DNA from: Cryptomeria japonica
Taxonomy: Eukaryota; Streptophyta; Pinopsida; Cupressales; Cupressaceae
Direction of reading: 5' to 3'
NCBI RefSeq assembly: GCF_030272615.1
Contig: NC_081413.1
Coordinates: forward strand, 606,772,209 to 606,832,208
DNA: 60,000 nt
The number at the start of each line of letters is the position of its first letter. The stretch's first letter is position 1. Position numbers and translations under genes: made by a program. The notes below the pieces were generated by a model. The model worked only from the letters and a program-made list of their open reading frames with translations, did no database searches and was not told the DNA's origin. Below are positions 10,561-24,819 of this stretch, piece after piece.

Positions 10561-12036
10561 AGACACCTATTTGCAATGGTTACAACAAGGACAAATTTGA
10601 AGCAACAAGTGTTGCAGAATCTTTTCGAAGATGAACATTATATAAGAGTTAAACAAGCCTTGGAAAGAGACTCTTCAGACCATCGCTATGATGGATATGA
10701 GATAGAACCAGAGGGTATTTTGAGATATCAAGGAAGGATGTATATACCAGAAGGAGGAGAGTTGAGGAAGTTGATCTTACATGAGATGCACAATACACCT
10801 TATTCGGGACACCCTGGAATAACAAAGATGGTAGCTGATTTGAAAACATTGTATTTCTGGCCTAAACTTCGGAAAGAAGTGGTTGAGTATGTAGCACGAT
10901 GTCTAGAATGTCAAAGAGTAAAAGCTGAACATGTTCATCCAGCAGGACTTCTATTTCAACATGTTATACTAGAATACAAGTGGCAGGTAATCAGTATGGA
11001 TTTCATCCAAGGATTACCGATGAGTAAGAATAAGCATGACACTATCTTAGTAGTGGTGGAAAAGTTGACTAAAGTTTCACATTTCATACCTGGTAATCTA
11101 AAAGATGGATCATTTGTTCTTCCCAAGAAATTTGTGCAAGAAATTTTTCGGTTACATGGAGTTCTAGAAACTATAATATCTGATAGGGATACCAGGACGA
11201 CTTCCAGATTTTGGACAACATTGAATGCAGCATTGGGAACAAGGCTAAATTTTAGCTTAGCATATCATCCTCAGATTGACGGCCAAACAGAAAGGGTTAA
11301 TCAGGTAGTGGAGGATCTTTTAAGAATGTATTGCATGGATCAATAGTACAAATGGGAGGAGTACTTGCCCTTAGTTGAATTTGCTTGTAACAACTCCTTT
11401 CATGCATCATTAGGTATGACACCTTTTGAAGCACTTTATGGGCAAAAATGTTGCACACCTATCAACTGGGATAGACTAGAAGATAGGATCATTATTGGTC
11501 CAGATTTACTCAAGGAAATGGATGAGAAGATGGTGTTGATTAAGAGTAGATTGAAGGAAGCAGCTGACCGATAGAAGAGTTATGCAGACTGAAATAGAAC
11601 TTTTAGACAATTTGCTGCAGGAGATAAAGTCTTTTTGAGAGTCAAACCTCATAAGAGCTCTATCTCGTTTGGAAAATCATTAAAATTGGCTCCAAGATAT
11701 GTGGGACCCTTTGATGTACTGGAGGTTATCAATCCAGTTGCTTATAGATTAGCTTTACCCCCTACTCTAGCTCGAATCCATAATGTGTTTCATGTGTCTT
11801 TATTGAAACCTTACAATGCTGATGCATCTCATATTCTTGATTGGCAATCCTTACAGGTTCAGGATCCAGGGGTGGTGCTAGTGGAGCCCATTCGAATCCT
11901 AGATCAGCGTAGTGTGAAGCTACGTAGCAGAGATTTCATTCAGTATAAGGTCCAGTGGGACCAATATTCTGAGGATAGTGCTACATGGGAGGATGCTGAG
12001 ACGATTGACCATCATTTTCCTCATTTGCTTTCTTAG
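10561..12036 (+). pseudogene. E2 pol: integrase with chromodomain-like C-terminus
   Basis: Integrase inserts element DNA. The zinc-binding HHCC part is visible (HEMHNTPYSGHPG, then CLECQ; His near 10789, Cys codons at 10900 and 10909). The catalytic core keeps Asp (ISMDF, 10999), Asp (ISDRD, 11182) and Glu (DGQTERVN, 11290). A GPFDVLEVINPVAYRLALP segment follows, then a chromodomain-like end near 11940-12030 with QYKVQWDQYSEDSATWEDAE. That end is the hallmark of chromoviruses, whose chromodomains are thought to steer insertion to modified histones. Stops are TAG 11344, TAG 11572 and TGA 11590; the natural stop is TAG at 12034. The frame is the same as gag throughout. Chromovirus clade is not assigned. 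Confidence 0.92.
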
Positions 12037-12219
12037 GAAATAACTGCTATTTAATTTTGGATATTTTGAAACAATTATTAATATTTTATGATGTAAACTT
12101 GGATAGCCTGTGTGCTCTTGGTATTATTATTTGAATTTGAGGTAAGATTGATATTTTGTGAGATATTATGTTTTGTGATTATTAATGAGTAGCAAGACAT
12201 CGAGACGATGTCTCTTCCT

Positions 12220-12231
12220 AGAGGGGAAGGA
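12220..12231 (+). other. E2 polypurine tract
   Basis: AGAGGGGAAGGA lies directly before the 3' LTR start TGTCATG. It is the expected primer for plus-strand DNA synthesis. Confidence 0.9.
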
Positions 12232-12965
12232 TGTCATGAATCGTTTTATTTAATAATGTGCAATTTAAAGATGTAATGTGATTTTGAAATTTAAAATAGA
12301 TTAGATCATTCATAATCTAGTATGAGGAAATATAGTATGCTTTTTAATTCGACATTTAAATATTCGTTTGGGTTTGTCAATACTGATAAAATTTTGAGTG
12401 CAAGTAATGCAGGATGAGGTGAAGGAGGTCGAAGGCGAGAACACGAATCAGGTAGAATTGCTTTTAACTGAACAACTTCGATGGAAAAGGGAATCTCTCA
12501 CACACCACATTAGGATTTATAATTTGCATCTTGAAAATATGGATGATTTAAATGACCTTATTTTAGTGTTTGTTCAAATTGAAATGATGAATTTGGAATG
12601 AGAAGTAGATTGATTTAAATGTTTATACATGTGCATTAATTGCATGATGTGAGTAGTGTTTGAATTAAATCTAAGTTGTCTGAGTAATTGTGAAATATTA
12701 TGCTTTATTGTTAAAAGAGATAAAATGTATAAACGATTCAAAAATGAATATTGACCCTAGGTTTAATGTTCTTTTTAGATATGTATAAATGTATGAAAAT
12801 TGTACTTACGAGTTTAATTTTGTAAATTGAATAATAGTATAATATATATATAGGAAATTTATTCAATCATATACATATATCAATATCCAATTATCGTGAA
12901 TTTGACTTTGTCAAGAATTTTGTCTATACATATACGTAATCGTTTGAGATTACAAATATATACGC

Positions 12966-13036
<71 letters not shown>

Positions 13037-15154
13037 TCTAATAATAATTTGATCGTGTATTTGTAAATATTGTATATGTATTTATAAAATTAAACTATGT
13101 AATGAAAATCCAATATATATATATTTAATCAAAGAAAGGGTTTATCAAAGAATTTATTAAAAACAAAGTTTAATGTTTAATATTAATGAAGAGTCATTTA
13201 ATATATATATATAATAAATATTAAACATATTAATAGTATAAGGTGGCGGGTTGAAAAGGTAGTCGATCGTTTGAAGCCGGAGGAAGAGCCGCTTTGGTCG
13301 GTTTGTTAGCAGAACTCCCTCCATCCACGGTGGTCGCTGTCAAAACAATTACACAAACTAGAGCACGATGGAGACTTAAACACTCCCACGACCCCTTGGG
13401 GTGACTTGGCATGCAACACGACTAGGCATGCAACGTGACTCTTCGGTGGATAAGCTGAAGTCGACAAATTCCATGCAGCAGTCAAGCTCCAACTGAAACG
13501 GTTGGAAGTTTTTAACAATAAAAGACTCGAGCTTGCCTCAAAACAAGAGTGGTATTTAATTCATAGAACTACGTGGAGATTATAGCTACAACCACATGAC
13601 AATAGAAATAGTGGAACAGTAAATAAGACCCAGAGGATAGCAGCAAACATAGCCAAAGATTAGAATAAATAGACGTATACACGCACACATTTTGGCATTC
13701 TTTCTCACACGAGATTAGAAGAGCGATAATTTCTTGAAGGGAGGGTTAGAATAGTTTGATAGAGAGGAAGAATAGTTTGATATAGAGGAAGAATAGTTGG
13801 ATATAGAGGAAGAATAGTTGGATAGAGAGATAGTTGGATAATATCATAGAGATTGAGCGATAGAGAGATAGTTGGATAGAGATAAGAATAGTTGGAGAGA
13901 AAGAGAGACTTGCGATCAAGGCGTGGAATCATTTGGCAAAGAATGACAAGGTCAAAAACTTACAATCCACTCTAAGTTTCCAAGAGGTTAGAATCCTTTG
14001 TTTATGTTTTATTTTATTTATTAAATTTGGTATAAAATGTGTAGAAATGGAAGTTTAGATAATAGATATGTACGTCCAAATGGGTATCAATTATTAATAT
14101 CGTATTTGAAATGCTTTGTAAACCATTGTGGAATAGAAGAAAAGAATTTAGAGAAAAGATGTTGTTAATATCGTATTTTGCACAAAAATAATTAGTTTTA
14201 ATTCTATTTTTAGAATGTGTTTGCGTACTTTTGGTTACATATGAGACTAATTTCATACATGTTTAACACCTTCTTTTGTATGAACTTTATTTTAGACGAA
14301 AGATTGATTTTAAGATTATTGCTTATAAAGGTTTATCGTTTTCCAAAATATGAAAGATTGTCTTCGATAGATATATTAGACAAGTAATGATTAGTAAGCA
14401 AAAAAAATGATATCTCTATTTTTGTTTAAAAAGAAAGATTATATTCTCAATAGAATTTGTGTGTGAGGGAATCAAGCTAGGGTTAAGCTTGAGTTAGAAA
14501 AATTTACTTTTCAGGACGGGTGCCGAATGTGGATGTTTTAGGGAGAATAGTTGCTTTTTCCAACTATTATTTTGTTGTGCATGGTATATACTCAGCCGAG
14601 TTATTGTTTGAATTATCCGTAGAAAAAGATGGAAATTCCTTATTTATGTTCTCTACCACATCCTAGTATGATAGCGAATGCTTATTTCTTAGAATGAAGT
14701 AGGAAAAATGAAAATGCATATATTATCTAGGCATGCACCAGATTCCCTCTTGCTTTCGAATTCTTTGGTTAAACCAATTCGTGTAGGGTCGGGTATTCTT
14801 GATTGACCAAGAATTTTGAGGAAGCGTAAGCTTCAAGGTTGGGCGGAAAAAGCGCCTAATTCTTGTTCTCGTCTGCGTTCAAAAGATAGAAGGAAGCGAC
14901 TCAGACTAAAGATCGACAGATGCATCTTCTTGTATATTCTTAAGGCAATTTGGAAGCCTAAGTAGGAAATAAGAACTTCTTAGTATTGGATATTGTATTA
15001 TTCATGTGCATTATAATGATATATCTATGAGAGTTTTTATATCCATATTCGATGTTTGCTTATATCTTGAATAAAATATGCTTAGAGATTGAAATTTAAT
15101 TTTATTATGGATAAAGAGTAGTTTAGGGTTAGATCCTAGATTGACGTCTTTACA
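12232..15154 (+). repeat. E2 3' LTR
   Basis: This 2923-bp repeat starts TGTCATGAATC and ends GTCTTTACA. It matches the 5' LTR (2462-6773) except for the solo LTR present only there, different microsatellite lengths and scattered substitutions that are mostly transitions. Directly after it the sequence returns to the E1 coding remnant. Confidence 0.95.
12969..13033. repeat. (AT)n(GT)n compound microsatellite in E2 3' LTR
   Basis: About 15 AT units (12969-12998) are followed by about 17 GT units (13000-13033). The 5' LTR has only a (GT)9 run here. Confidence 0.9.
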
Positions 15155-16614
15155 ATTTTACAACAAGAGATCAAAAGATGGTATTACTAGGCTTATCTTC
15201 ATATGCTCCTAGAGTCATTTTAGCCAGGAGGATGGAGATATTTTTTCAATATTTAAAGGTTGAGTAGGCAATGCAATATTTCATTTCAAACAAATCTGTT
15301 GATATAGGGTCCATCATGGATATCATGTTGACATACAAAAAATTATTGGATAAGCACAATGTGGCATTTTCAGGTCTACTACATGGGCTACCTTTAGTTT
15401 GTGGTCTTGATAATTTTATTGTTGCTTGATGCGGGACATATACCGTCTACTTCTAGCCCCTTTGCTTCTTTTTTTGTCATGGTGAAGAAGGATGGTACCA
15501 TTACGATCTGCATTGATTATTATGTACTAAATAAGAAGACCTTTAAGAACAAGTCAACACATTGATGAGTTGATTGGGTGAGCTACACTGATAGATCTTC
15601 GTTCTAGATACCATTAGGATCGGGTTTGAGAGAAACATGTGCATAAGACAACTTATGGGTGCCACTATGGACATTTTTTGTATATGGTGATGCCCTTTGG
15701 GTTATCAAATTCTCCAACTACTTTTCAATCTTGCATAAACCATATATTCAACAAGCAGTTGCAAAAGTTTGTGCAAGTTTTCTTTGATGACATCTTAGTA
15801 CACATCAAGACATTGGAAGAGCATATATGACACCTAGATGTGTTTTTAAGGATCTTAGCAAGTAACTCCCTTTTTGCAAAAGCCTCTAAGTGTGAGTTCA
15901 ACATGACCAAACTATTATATTTGGGATATGTCACTGGTGAAGGTGGGGTGAAGGCACATAAGGAGAAGATTCAAGCTATTTGGCCACTGACAAAGAACAT
16001 ATCCCACTTTAGGGGCTTCATTGGTCTATACACATATTATAGACAGTTTGTGAAGGGATTTTCTTCACCCACTACTCCTTTGATAGATTTGACCAAGAAG
16101 GATGCCTTTGTTTGGACAAATGAGACTTAAAAGATCACGGATCATCGTAAGAAGGTAATAAGTACTTGTGCTATTTTTCGTTGGATTTTTTAAAACCTTT
16201 TGTGCCAGAGTGTGATGCATTGTATAATGGTATTAGGGTTGTTTTCATGCAAGATGAGCACTAAATTTCTTATGAGAGTTGAAAATTGAATGAGGTTGAA
16301 AAGAGTTTATCTATATATGACAATAAAATGTTTGCAATCATGCATGCACTTAATTTTTTTTGTCAATATCTTGTAAGCAACAAGTTTATATTGAGGGCTT
16401 ATCATAATAGCCTCGATTATTTCATGGAGCAAAAGGGATTGAATGATAGACAAGAACATTGGGTAAGTAAGCTTCAAGGATATGAATTTGATATTGAATT
16501 TATCAAAGAGAAAAGTAATGTTGTTGTTGATGCGGGTGCCTATAAGAAGTTGAGTCCACTTTTTAGCCAAAAAGTGCAAGTGTTTTCCTTGTTTTTCAGA
16601 ATTCATCTTGTTTG
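15155..16614 (+). pseudogene. E1: degraded Ty3/gypsy RT and RNase H
   Basis: This continues the E1 pol cut at 2461. RT pieces in shifting frames include VKKDGTITICIDY near 15490, YMVMPFGLSNSPTTFQ near 15680 and the catalytic VFFDDIL near 15780-15800. FRGFIGLYTYYRQFVKGFS lies near 16010. An RNase H region follows (EKSLSIYDNKMFAIMHAL at 16295; FDIEFIKEKSNVVVDA near 16490). Usual family sequences have ADALSRR where this has VDAGAYKK. Stops and frame changes show long decay, older than E2. Remaining E1 pieces resume near 23.3 kb. Confidence 0.85.
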
Positions 16615-17110
16615 ACCTAAAAAATTTAAGCACTTAAAGAATGAATCTCGGAAAGAGTCAGTAATAGAAAATGTATTGCTCGAAGTCTAGTTTCCAAATA
16701 TGTAATTTATTTTAATACCCAGGTGATAGAAATTAATTTTGAACAGACATTACTAAAACCTATAGTTTAAAAGTCAATGTTTAAAGACCATACCAGGCTT
16801 GTGTACGACATGCATAATTTGACCTAAATGAAAGTATTTTTCAAGATTTGTAAGTCACTCACCTTTGATGAGGATATTTATTTGTACCATAGTTTTTTTT
16901 CTGAATATTTTTTTTTGTTAATTGTTTATTGGGTATAATTGTTGTTTTGAAAAACCCTTATGTACGACAAGCATAACTTGACCTAGACTTAACATTTTTT
17001 GATTTTTTTTTGGAAATATATAGAATTGTCCCTAGATTGATGCCATATAATTATTTTTTCAAAAAACTTATAAAAAAAGTTATTAAAAAAATAAGAAACC
17101 CTGTTATTTC
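16615..17110. other. Non-coding stretch with a 160-bp spaced direct repeat
   Basis: No domain is recognisable. A motif of about 40 bases (gtacgacatgcataatttgac...) near 16802 recurs near 16962 (gtacgacaagcataacttgac...), suggesting a short local duplication. The start may still hold E1 sequence after RNase H. Confidence 0.45.
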
Positions 17111-18456
17111 TATTGGATATTGTTGTTGCTAGGATATGTTGTTGTCATTGATGTCAACATATGTTCTAGTGTTGTAGAGAGATGTTTGGTGATTCGGTGA
17201 TTGCATTGAGTTGATCTAGTTGGTTGATCTATTTTTTTTATGCCGAATCAACTAGAGATACTTCATTCTTTATTGATTCCATGATGCTATGTGGTGATTT
17301 GATTAAGTTGAGGATTTTGGTATGAAGATTGGTTTACATTATTCAGTGTTGCAAGTGTTTTGGTGTTTGATCCATTGTGCTCCGATAAGCCCATATCTTG
17401 TGTTGCGGATTTGGTAGAGTGTTTGGGGTGTTCATGTGTATCTTCATTTCAGATGGTTCATGTTTTGATGCTCCGCAAGTTATCTTTCTTGTTCGAGTTG
17501 CTGTTATTGAGTGTTAGTGTGTTGATCGATGAAGATTTGATTAAGTGGTGTTGGTGCAACTATTGCGGATGGTTCTAAAGTGATTGTTGGTGTTTCCTAA
17601 TCATGTCCTATTTGTTTTGGTGGTCAGCATTGATCTTTGTGTGTGTTATTGAAGATCTTATGGGTTCGGTGATATTCTTCATGTTATGCGGTATTTTCGG
17701 TGGTGTAATGTGTTGCGGTTGATCTTGGCGAGATTTCTGGTGGTGTTGTGTGTTTGAGGAGTTGATTTGGGTCCATGCTATATTATCTATGGAATTGTAT
17801 TGGTCTGGTGGTTGGTTTATGTATCATGTGATGTAATTTTGTATTTAGGTGTTGAGGGTTTACCCGACCTTGTAGTCAAGGTTGATGATTTGTATCGATA
17901 GGTGTTATATTCACGTAATTTGTGTATGGGTGTTGAGTCTGCATTATCAGAGAGTGGTGTATGTGCAAATAAGAGAATTTATCTTTCAGTGTGGTGTATT
18001 CAGCAAAGAGTGTTGCAGGGTCGACAATTGAGCTTAACTAGAATTATCATCAAGCATTAGCAGATGCTATTCTTTTAGTTCATCTTAATCGAATTGTAGT
18101 TTGAATATTGTTGTAAGGTAGCGAACCTTCACTGAGGGTTGTAGCCTTTTTGGTCATTGTATTTTGAGTAGTGAGCTCTAGGCAATGTTCTTGAATGCAT
18201 GTGCATTCCCCATTGTAACATTTACACATACTACTTCAGAGTATCATCTTACCGTGGGTAGGTTCCCACCTTGATTTTTCCCTTGATTGGGTTTTCCATG
18301 TAAAAAATCTTGGTGTTATGTGTGTTGTTGTTATTGCTTTATCTTTATTCTTGTTGTAGTTGATCAGATATGAGATTGTGCTTAAATTGTTTAATTCAAT
18401 GAAAACTGATTCACCCCCCCACCCCTCTCAGTTTTCCTTTATTGTTGTTGCCATCA
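17111..18456 (+). mobile_element. Solo LTR of the E5 Ty1/copia family
   Basis: The segment aligns end to end with the LTRs of E5 (49546-50849 and 54815-56157) but in opposite orientation. The start (TATTGGATATTGTTGTTGCTAGGATATG) corresponds to the E5 start TGTTGGACATTG. The end (CAGTTTTCCTTTATTGTTGTTGCCATCA) corresponds to the E5 LTR end. Length is 1346 bp against 1343 and 1304 bp. Flanks are atttc and agttc, a 4/5 match. There is no internal region, so it is a solo LTR left by recombination. It includes the typical GGTTTTCCATGTAAAAAATCTTGGTGTTA tail region. Confidence 0.88.
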
Positions 18457-18756
18457 AGTTCATGTTTATGGACCTCTTTCATTAGAAATAATTTTTAAAA
18501 TAAAAAATATAATATAATTTATTAAAAAACTATATATTTGGAACCTAGACAATCTCTTCTATAATGGGTTTTAATTTCTTCGAAAAATTCTATAGAAAAG
18601 GTCTTTAGATATGTGTCCAAAGTTAGTATTTTGTATGGACACTGACATAGCCTTCAAGTTGTAGCTCAAACCAGTCCAAGACTAAGGGTCAACTCCCTAA
18701 GCCTTTTTTCAAAGCAAAATTTGAAGCAAATATCAACGTTGGAATTCAAGTTTTTT
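18457..18756. other. AT-rich spacer, no gene seen
   Basis: I see no coding domain. The right part may be a weakly conserved outward extension of the inverted-repeat arm that begins near 18757, since short matches to the reverse strand near 23.1-23.2 kb can be found. Confidence 0.35.
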
Positions 18757-19165
18757 TGAAACGAGATCCTGTTTTAGAAACGGGATCTCGTTTCAAAAAC
18801 AAAATGAGATCCCATTTTTTTTTATATTATTTATTTTTTTATGTAAAAAATTACTTAAATATATACATGAAATATAGCATTTAATTATAATTTTTATCTC
18901 ATGTATATATTGGCAGGATGTTTGAGAGTGGTTTCAGATCTCTAGGAGTTATGATGCAAATTCTAGACTTTAGAAGATCTTATAAATTTTCAGACAGCCA
19001 AATTTCAGTAATCAATAGGCTCCTATCAACAATTTCTCACTCTCTCTATACCACTCTCTTTATATCCCTCAATCTCTAGACCCATCTCTCTCCACATTAC
19101 TCTTCCTCTATCCTCTCTCTCTATACACCTGCCCTCACTCCCTCCCCACCTTTATTTCTCAACAT

Positions 19166-19201
<36 letters not shown>

Positions 19202-19375
19202 CTACCTACCTATATTTCTCTGAATAAATCTCTCTTCCACCCACTCTCTCTCTCTCACCCTTCTCTCTCTCTACATCTTGATCCCTCCCTCTTTCCCTCT
19301 CTCCCACTCTCTACCCATCCATTTCTCTCTAATTATTTCGATCTCTTCTCTCCCTCTCTCTATGCATCTAACTCC

Positions 19376-21349
<1,974 letters not shown>

Positions 21350-22651
21350 TGTAAGGAAAACAAAGTACAAAAAATGTCTTCCTGATGTTAATTCATTAGA
21401 GGAGAAAAGTAGATATGTGTTTCAATTTCAATTACAACAACTTAAGATACACAATACAAGATAAACAAAGAAACATGAAAAACACAATCATAGAGTGGTA
21501 CACTAGAATTTATGTGGGAAAACCTTTATGGGTGAAAAACTAACTTACCAAAGAAATCTCTTGTATTACGGTAAAAAACTATTTACATACAAGTTACAGA
21601 TTTTCAAGCTTTGATCTGGTCTCTATTCAGGTAGCAACAATTCAAAAGATTATGTTCAAAATCGGCTTTTCAATTCAACATTACAGAATTACCAATCAAC
21701 ACTCAACCTCTTGGCATAATGACAAGAATAAATATCTCATCAATCTATCATCTCACATGACCAACTCACTTTCTTCAACCGTTTTTTAGATGTTTATATG
21801 TCTCTATCAAAAAATAGTTTGATTCAGTTACCACATCTCCAACTGTTGAACTTTCTTAGATTGTCAATGACATGCCATGTTTTCTCCATCACTACCTCTG
21901 AGTCATTCTAGTTTCCACCAATCATCTACATACATCTCAGAAAGTCATTTCATATTTGGCTATGGTCTCCACGTCTGTCGCTCTTAGCTTAACTTGTCAC
22001 CAAAGTCACTTTTGACATCATTGCGGGTTGACGAAACAAGCATGTCTCCTGCTCCCCTAGTTAGCATGTAGTTCTCCTTGGGAACCCTTAGATTACCAGC
22101 AGGGTGGTGGGGAAAACAAGTCAACTTGCTTCCTCATTGGCCCGCAACACCATTGTTCAACCACTTTTCATCATGCGGGGTGGTAGGAAAAATTGTCCCT
22201 TCGCTGTCTATCTTTATCCCGCACTACACCTGTGACCATTAGAAAACCCTTGTGCGGTGGCGGGGAAGATCAAGTTGTCTCTCTTCTACTACCCCAGATG
22301 TTCTCTTATTTGATCCTTAGAGTCCCGCGGGGTGGCGGGAGGGAGACCAAGTCTCCTTCTTCCCGCTATCTCGCGAGCCTATTTGTCATGCCTTTATCGG
22401 GCTGCAATGTTAAACGAGAAATACTAAGTTTCCTTTCCCTGCTATCCTGCAACACTCTACACATTGCTTCTCCATGTGGGTATATAACACGAAGGTTATC
22501 AAATGCTTTGTCAATAACACGAACGTTATTCAGTTCCCTTCGAAGATGATCAATAACACAAATGTTATCAACACCAAATTGCTCATTTCAAAGACCAAGT
22601 GTCATCTGCTCGAGATTTCAACCAGTAAGTTTGAGACACCCATTCTCAATA
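21350..22651 (-). mobile_element. Probable solo LTR in the GA-rich repeat
   Basis: This segment has ordinary composition and interrupts the GA-rich repeat, which resumes at 22652 with AGATAGAGAGATAGGTCTATATTTTGGG. AGATA occurs on both sides (21345-21349 and 22652-22656), although that motif is common in the host repeat. The reverse strand of 21500-21545 reads like the late part of a plant LTR (ggttttcccacataaattctagtg), which gives the orientation. The exact right end is uncertain because it lacks a clean CA. Short CG-rich repeats with GCGGGGTGG motifs lie at 22080-22345. Confidence 0.55.
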
Positions 22652-23299
22652 AGATAGAGAGATAGGTCTATATTTTGGGAGAGAGAGAAGAGAGTGAGAT
22701 GAAGAGGTAGATAGGGGATAGCGGAAGAGTGATATGGAGAGAGATGAATCTAAAGCTCAAACAAGATAAAGAGATTGAGATAAAGAGCATAGAAAATGTT
22801 GATAGGAGCGTGTTGATTACTAAAATTTGAAAGTCCAAAAATTTATATGATCTTTTAAAATCTAGAATTTGCATTATAACTCCTAGAGATCTAAAACCAC
22901 TCTAAAACATCCCGCAAATATATACATGACATATAACTTAAAGTATAAGAAAGGAAAAAATAAACAATATGAAAAAATAAATAAGATAAAAAGAAACGAG
23001 ATCCCCTTTTATTTTTGAAATGGGATCTCATTTTGTTTTTGAAAAGGGATCCCGTTTCATAGATTTAGGCTTGAGATCCTGCCACGAAATAGGCTCTCAT
23101 TTCAAATTTTGGCTCAAGACCCCAAAGCATAATGGGATCCCATTTTGCTTAACACATCTTTTTTTTTTTTGGGCTAAGTCTGAAACTTCCACTCTAAGTG
23201 GAATCAACTTTGTGCATCTACCCATGCATTATCTAGAAATCCTTCATTTTGTTCATTTATGAAATTTTAGCCTCTTTGAAGGATCTTCTACAAGTATAA

Positions 23300-23720
23300 T
23301 ATTAAAAAAATCAGCATGCTTGTGAGATTTTGGATTGTAATCTCAATGGGAAAAGGTATAAAGTGTTGAATGGAATCATCTATTATAAGGATAAAATCTA
23401 CTTTATATCAAAAAGTAAGATAAAACATACGATTCTTAGTGTTGGACCTATAACAATAAGCTTGCTAGTCATTTGGGCTATTTGAAGACATATAGGTACG
23501 TATCTCAAGAATTCATAGATATTAGATGATAGATTAAAAGGAAATATAATATAGGAGATGCCATTATAGATGAGCTAAAAGTCAAGTTTCAAAACACAAT
23601 CGATGTTCTCTTAGAACCAAAGGCCTTTAATGAGGACATCTTAAATAAATTGTTGAGGATTGATTTCATTGTATTGGCACGTAAACCACGTGAAGGCTTT
23701 CTCTTCTAGAAATAAAGTTG
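23300..23720 (+). pseudogene. E1: integrase-region remnant
   Basis: A stretch near 23330-23520 reads as the zone before and at the Ty3/gypsy integrase zinc finger: GKRYKVLNGIIYYKDKIYFI, then after a frame break HLGYLKTYRYVSQEF. It fits E1 resuming after the inverted-repeat insertion. Downstream, VLLEPKAFNEDI near 23610 may be the C-terminal zone, with the catalytic core missing. Support for that last part is weak. Confidence 0.5.
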
Positions 23721-23758
23721 TCCGAGCTAACAAAGCCTTATGGAAGCTCAAGGCTTAG

Positions 23759-24091
23759 TGTTGGTATGTGGCGACTAATAATGAAAGTATTGTACACTCG
23801 TAATGGCGACATTGAAAAAAAAACTCTAAAAAATGTTGACTTTGTATGTTGCCCTAAAAATTGCATGTTATAAGTGGCTAGAATGAAAAGGGAATTGTAA
23901 TGGTGTTGTATTGTTTTATTGGATAATAAGAAAATATTGGATGGATGTGTTCTGTGGATGTAGCCCATCTTGGGTGAACCATATTAAATCTCTATGTTAT
24001 TTGTGTTGTGTATTTTTCTTCATCTTTGTGTATTTGAATTTGCATATAATTGTTGATTTGTATTTGCTTCGGTTCTGCCAAAACCTTAATA
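23759..24091 (+). mobile_element. Short solo LTR, target duplication CTTAG
   Basis: This aligns with the reverse complement of 33732-34140. Shared text includes TATGYGGC near the start, a block containing GGATGTAGCCCATCTTGGGTGAACCA (23955-23981), and a TCTGCC...TTAATA end. CTTAG lies at 23754-23758 and 24092-24096, a perfect 5-bp duplication. No internal region is present. Confidence 0.85.
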
Positions 24092-24819
24092 CTTAGAATA
24101 TCCTCATCCTGATCAAGAAGGGATTTTGATGGTAGTGCAAGCTCTGAAGGATTGAAAAGCTCGAGTGGTAGGTCAACAACAAAATTAACAAGATCGAGCC
24201 AACATGGACTAACAACAAGGGCCACCTACTTTCTCTATTTGATTATAAAGTTTAATGTTTTATAATTTTATATGCATTTAAAGACTATTTTAAATGATTA
24301 TTTTGAAGAATCAATTTCATGAGACTTTGGTTAGTTACAAAGGTAAACATTATAAATATGTGGCTATTGGACTATTGAAGGGTCCAAAATTCTGATCCTC
24401 GTTGCATTGTGGTGCAAGTGAAAAATAATCGAATTAGAGATCAAATAAAATTTTGTTGTGCTTCTAAGAGTTTCTTACAAGTTTGTGTGCATGGAAATTG
24501 AATATTTCTTAATGCTTTTTTAAGTATGTGATCTTAAAAAATTGAATATCTCTTTCTTTGCGAATGTTGGTATTCATACAAGTAATCTTCACCAGTCTCT
24601 AATGTTTCAAAAAACTTTTAAGACCCAAAATTTTTCCTTTCATGCGTTAACATTTTAATCTTTGTGTTGAATGTTAATGGTGATTATTTTATGATAATCA
24701 ATAGCTTGTGAGCCTCATTTTGATATTTTAAAATTGTTATTTAATTTTAAGAATCCTTTAACATTTGTTACAAGGTGATGTGCGAATGTTAGAATCCTTC
24801 ACTATTTTTTGGTTACAAG
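24092..24819. other. Degraded retroelement DNA, no gene called
   Basis: The first 150 bases probably continue E1 after the solo LTR. The rest is AT-rich with no visible domain. Part may belong to the 5' LTR of E3, whose primer site lies at 26166. I found no second copy in the window that would confirm this. Confidence 0.35.

Noticed and set aside
12398-12601. 67-codon + strand frame in the E2 3' LTR, starting MQVMQDEVKEVEGEN
   Set aside because: The 5' LTR copy (about 2638-2830) has a stop inside it. There is no domain, and its place in an LTR without other support makes it a chance frame.
22190-22665. 118-codon + strand frame with Cys and Arg-rich text
   Set aside because: It lies in a probable solo LTR and has no domain; the CG-rich repeats explain its length.
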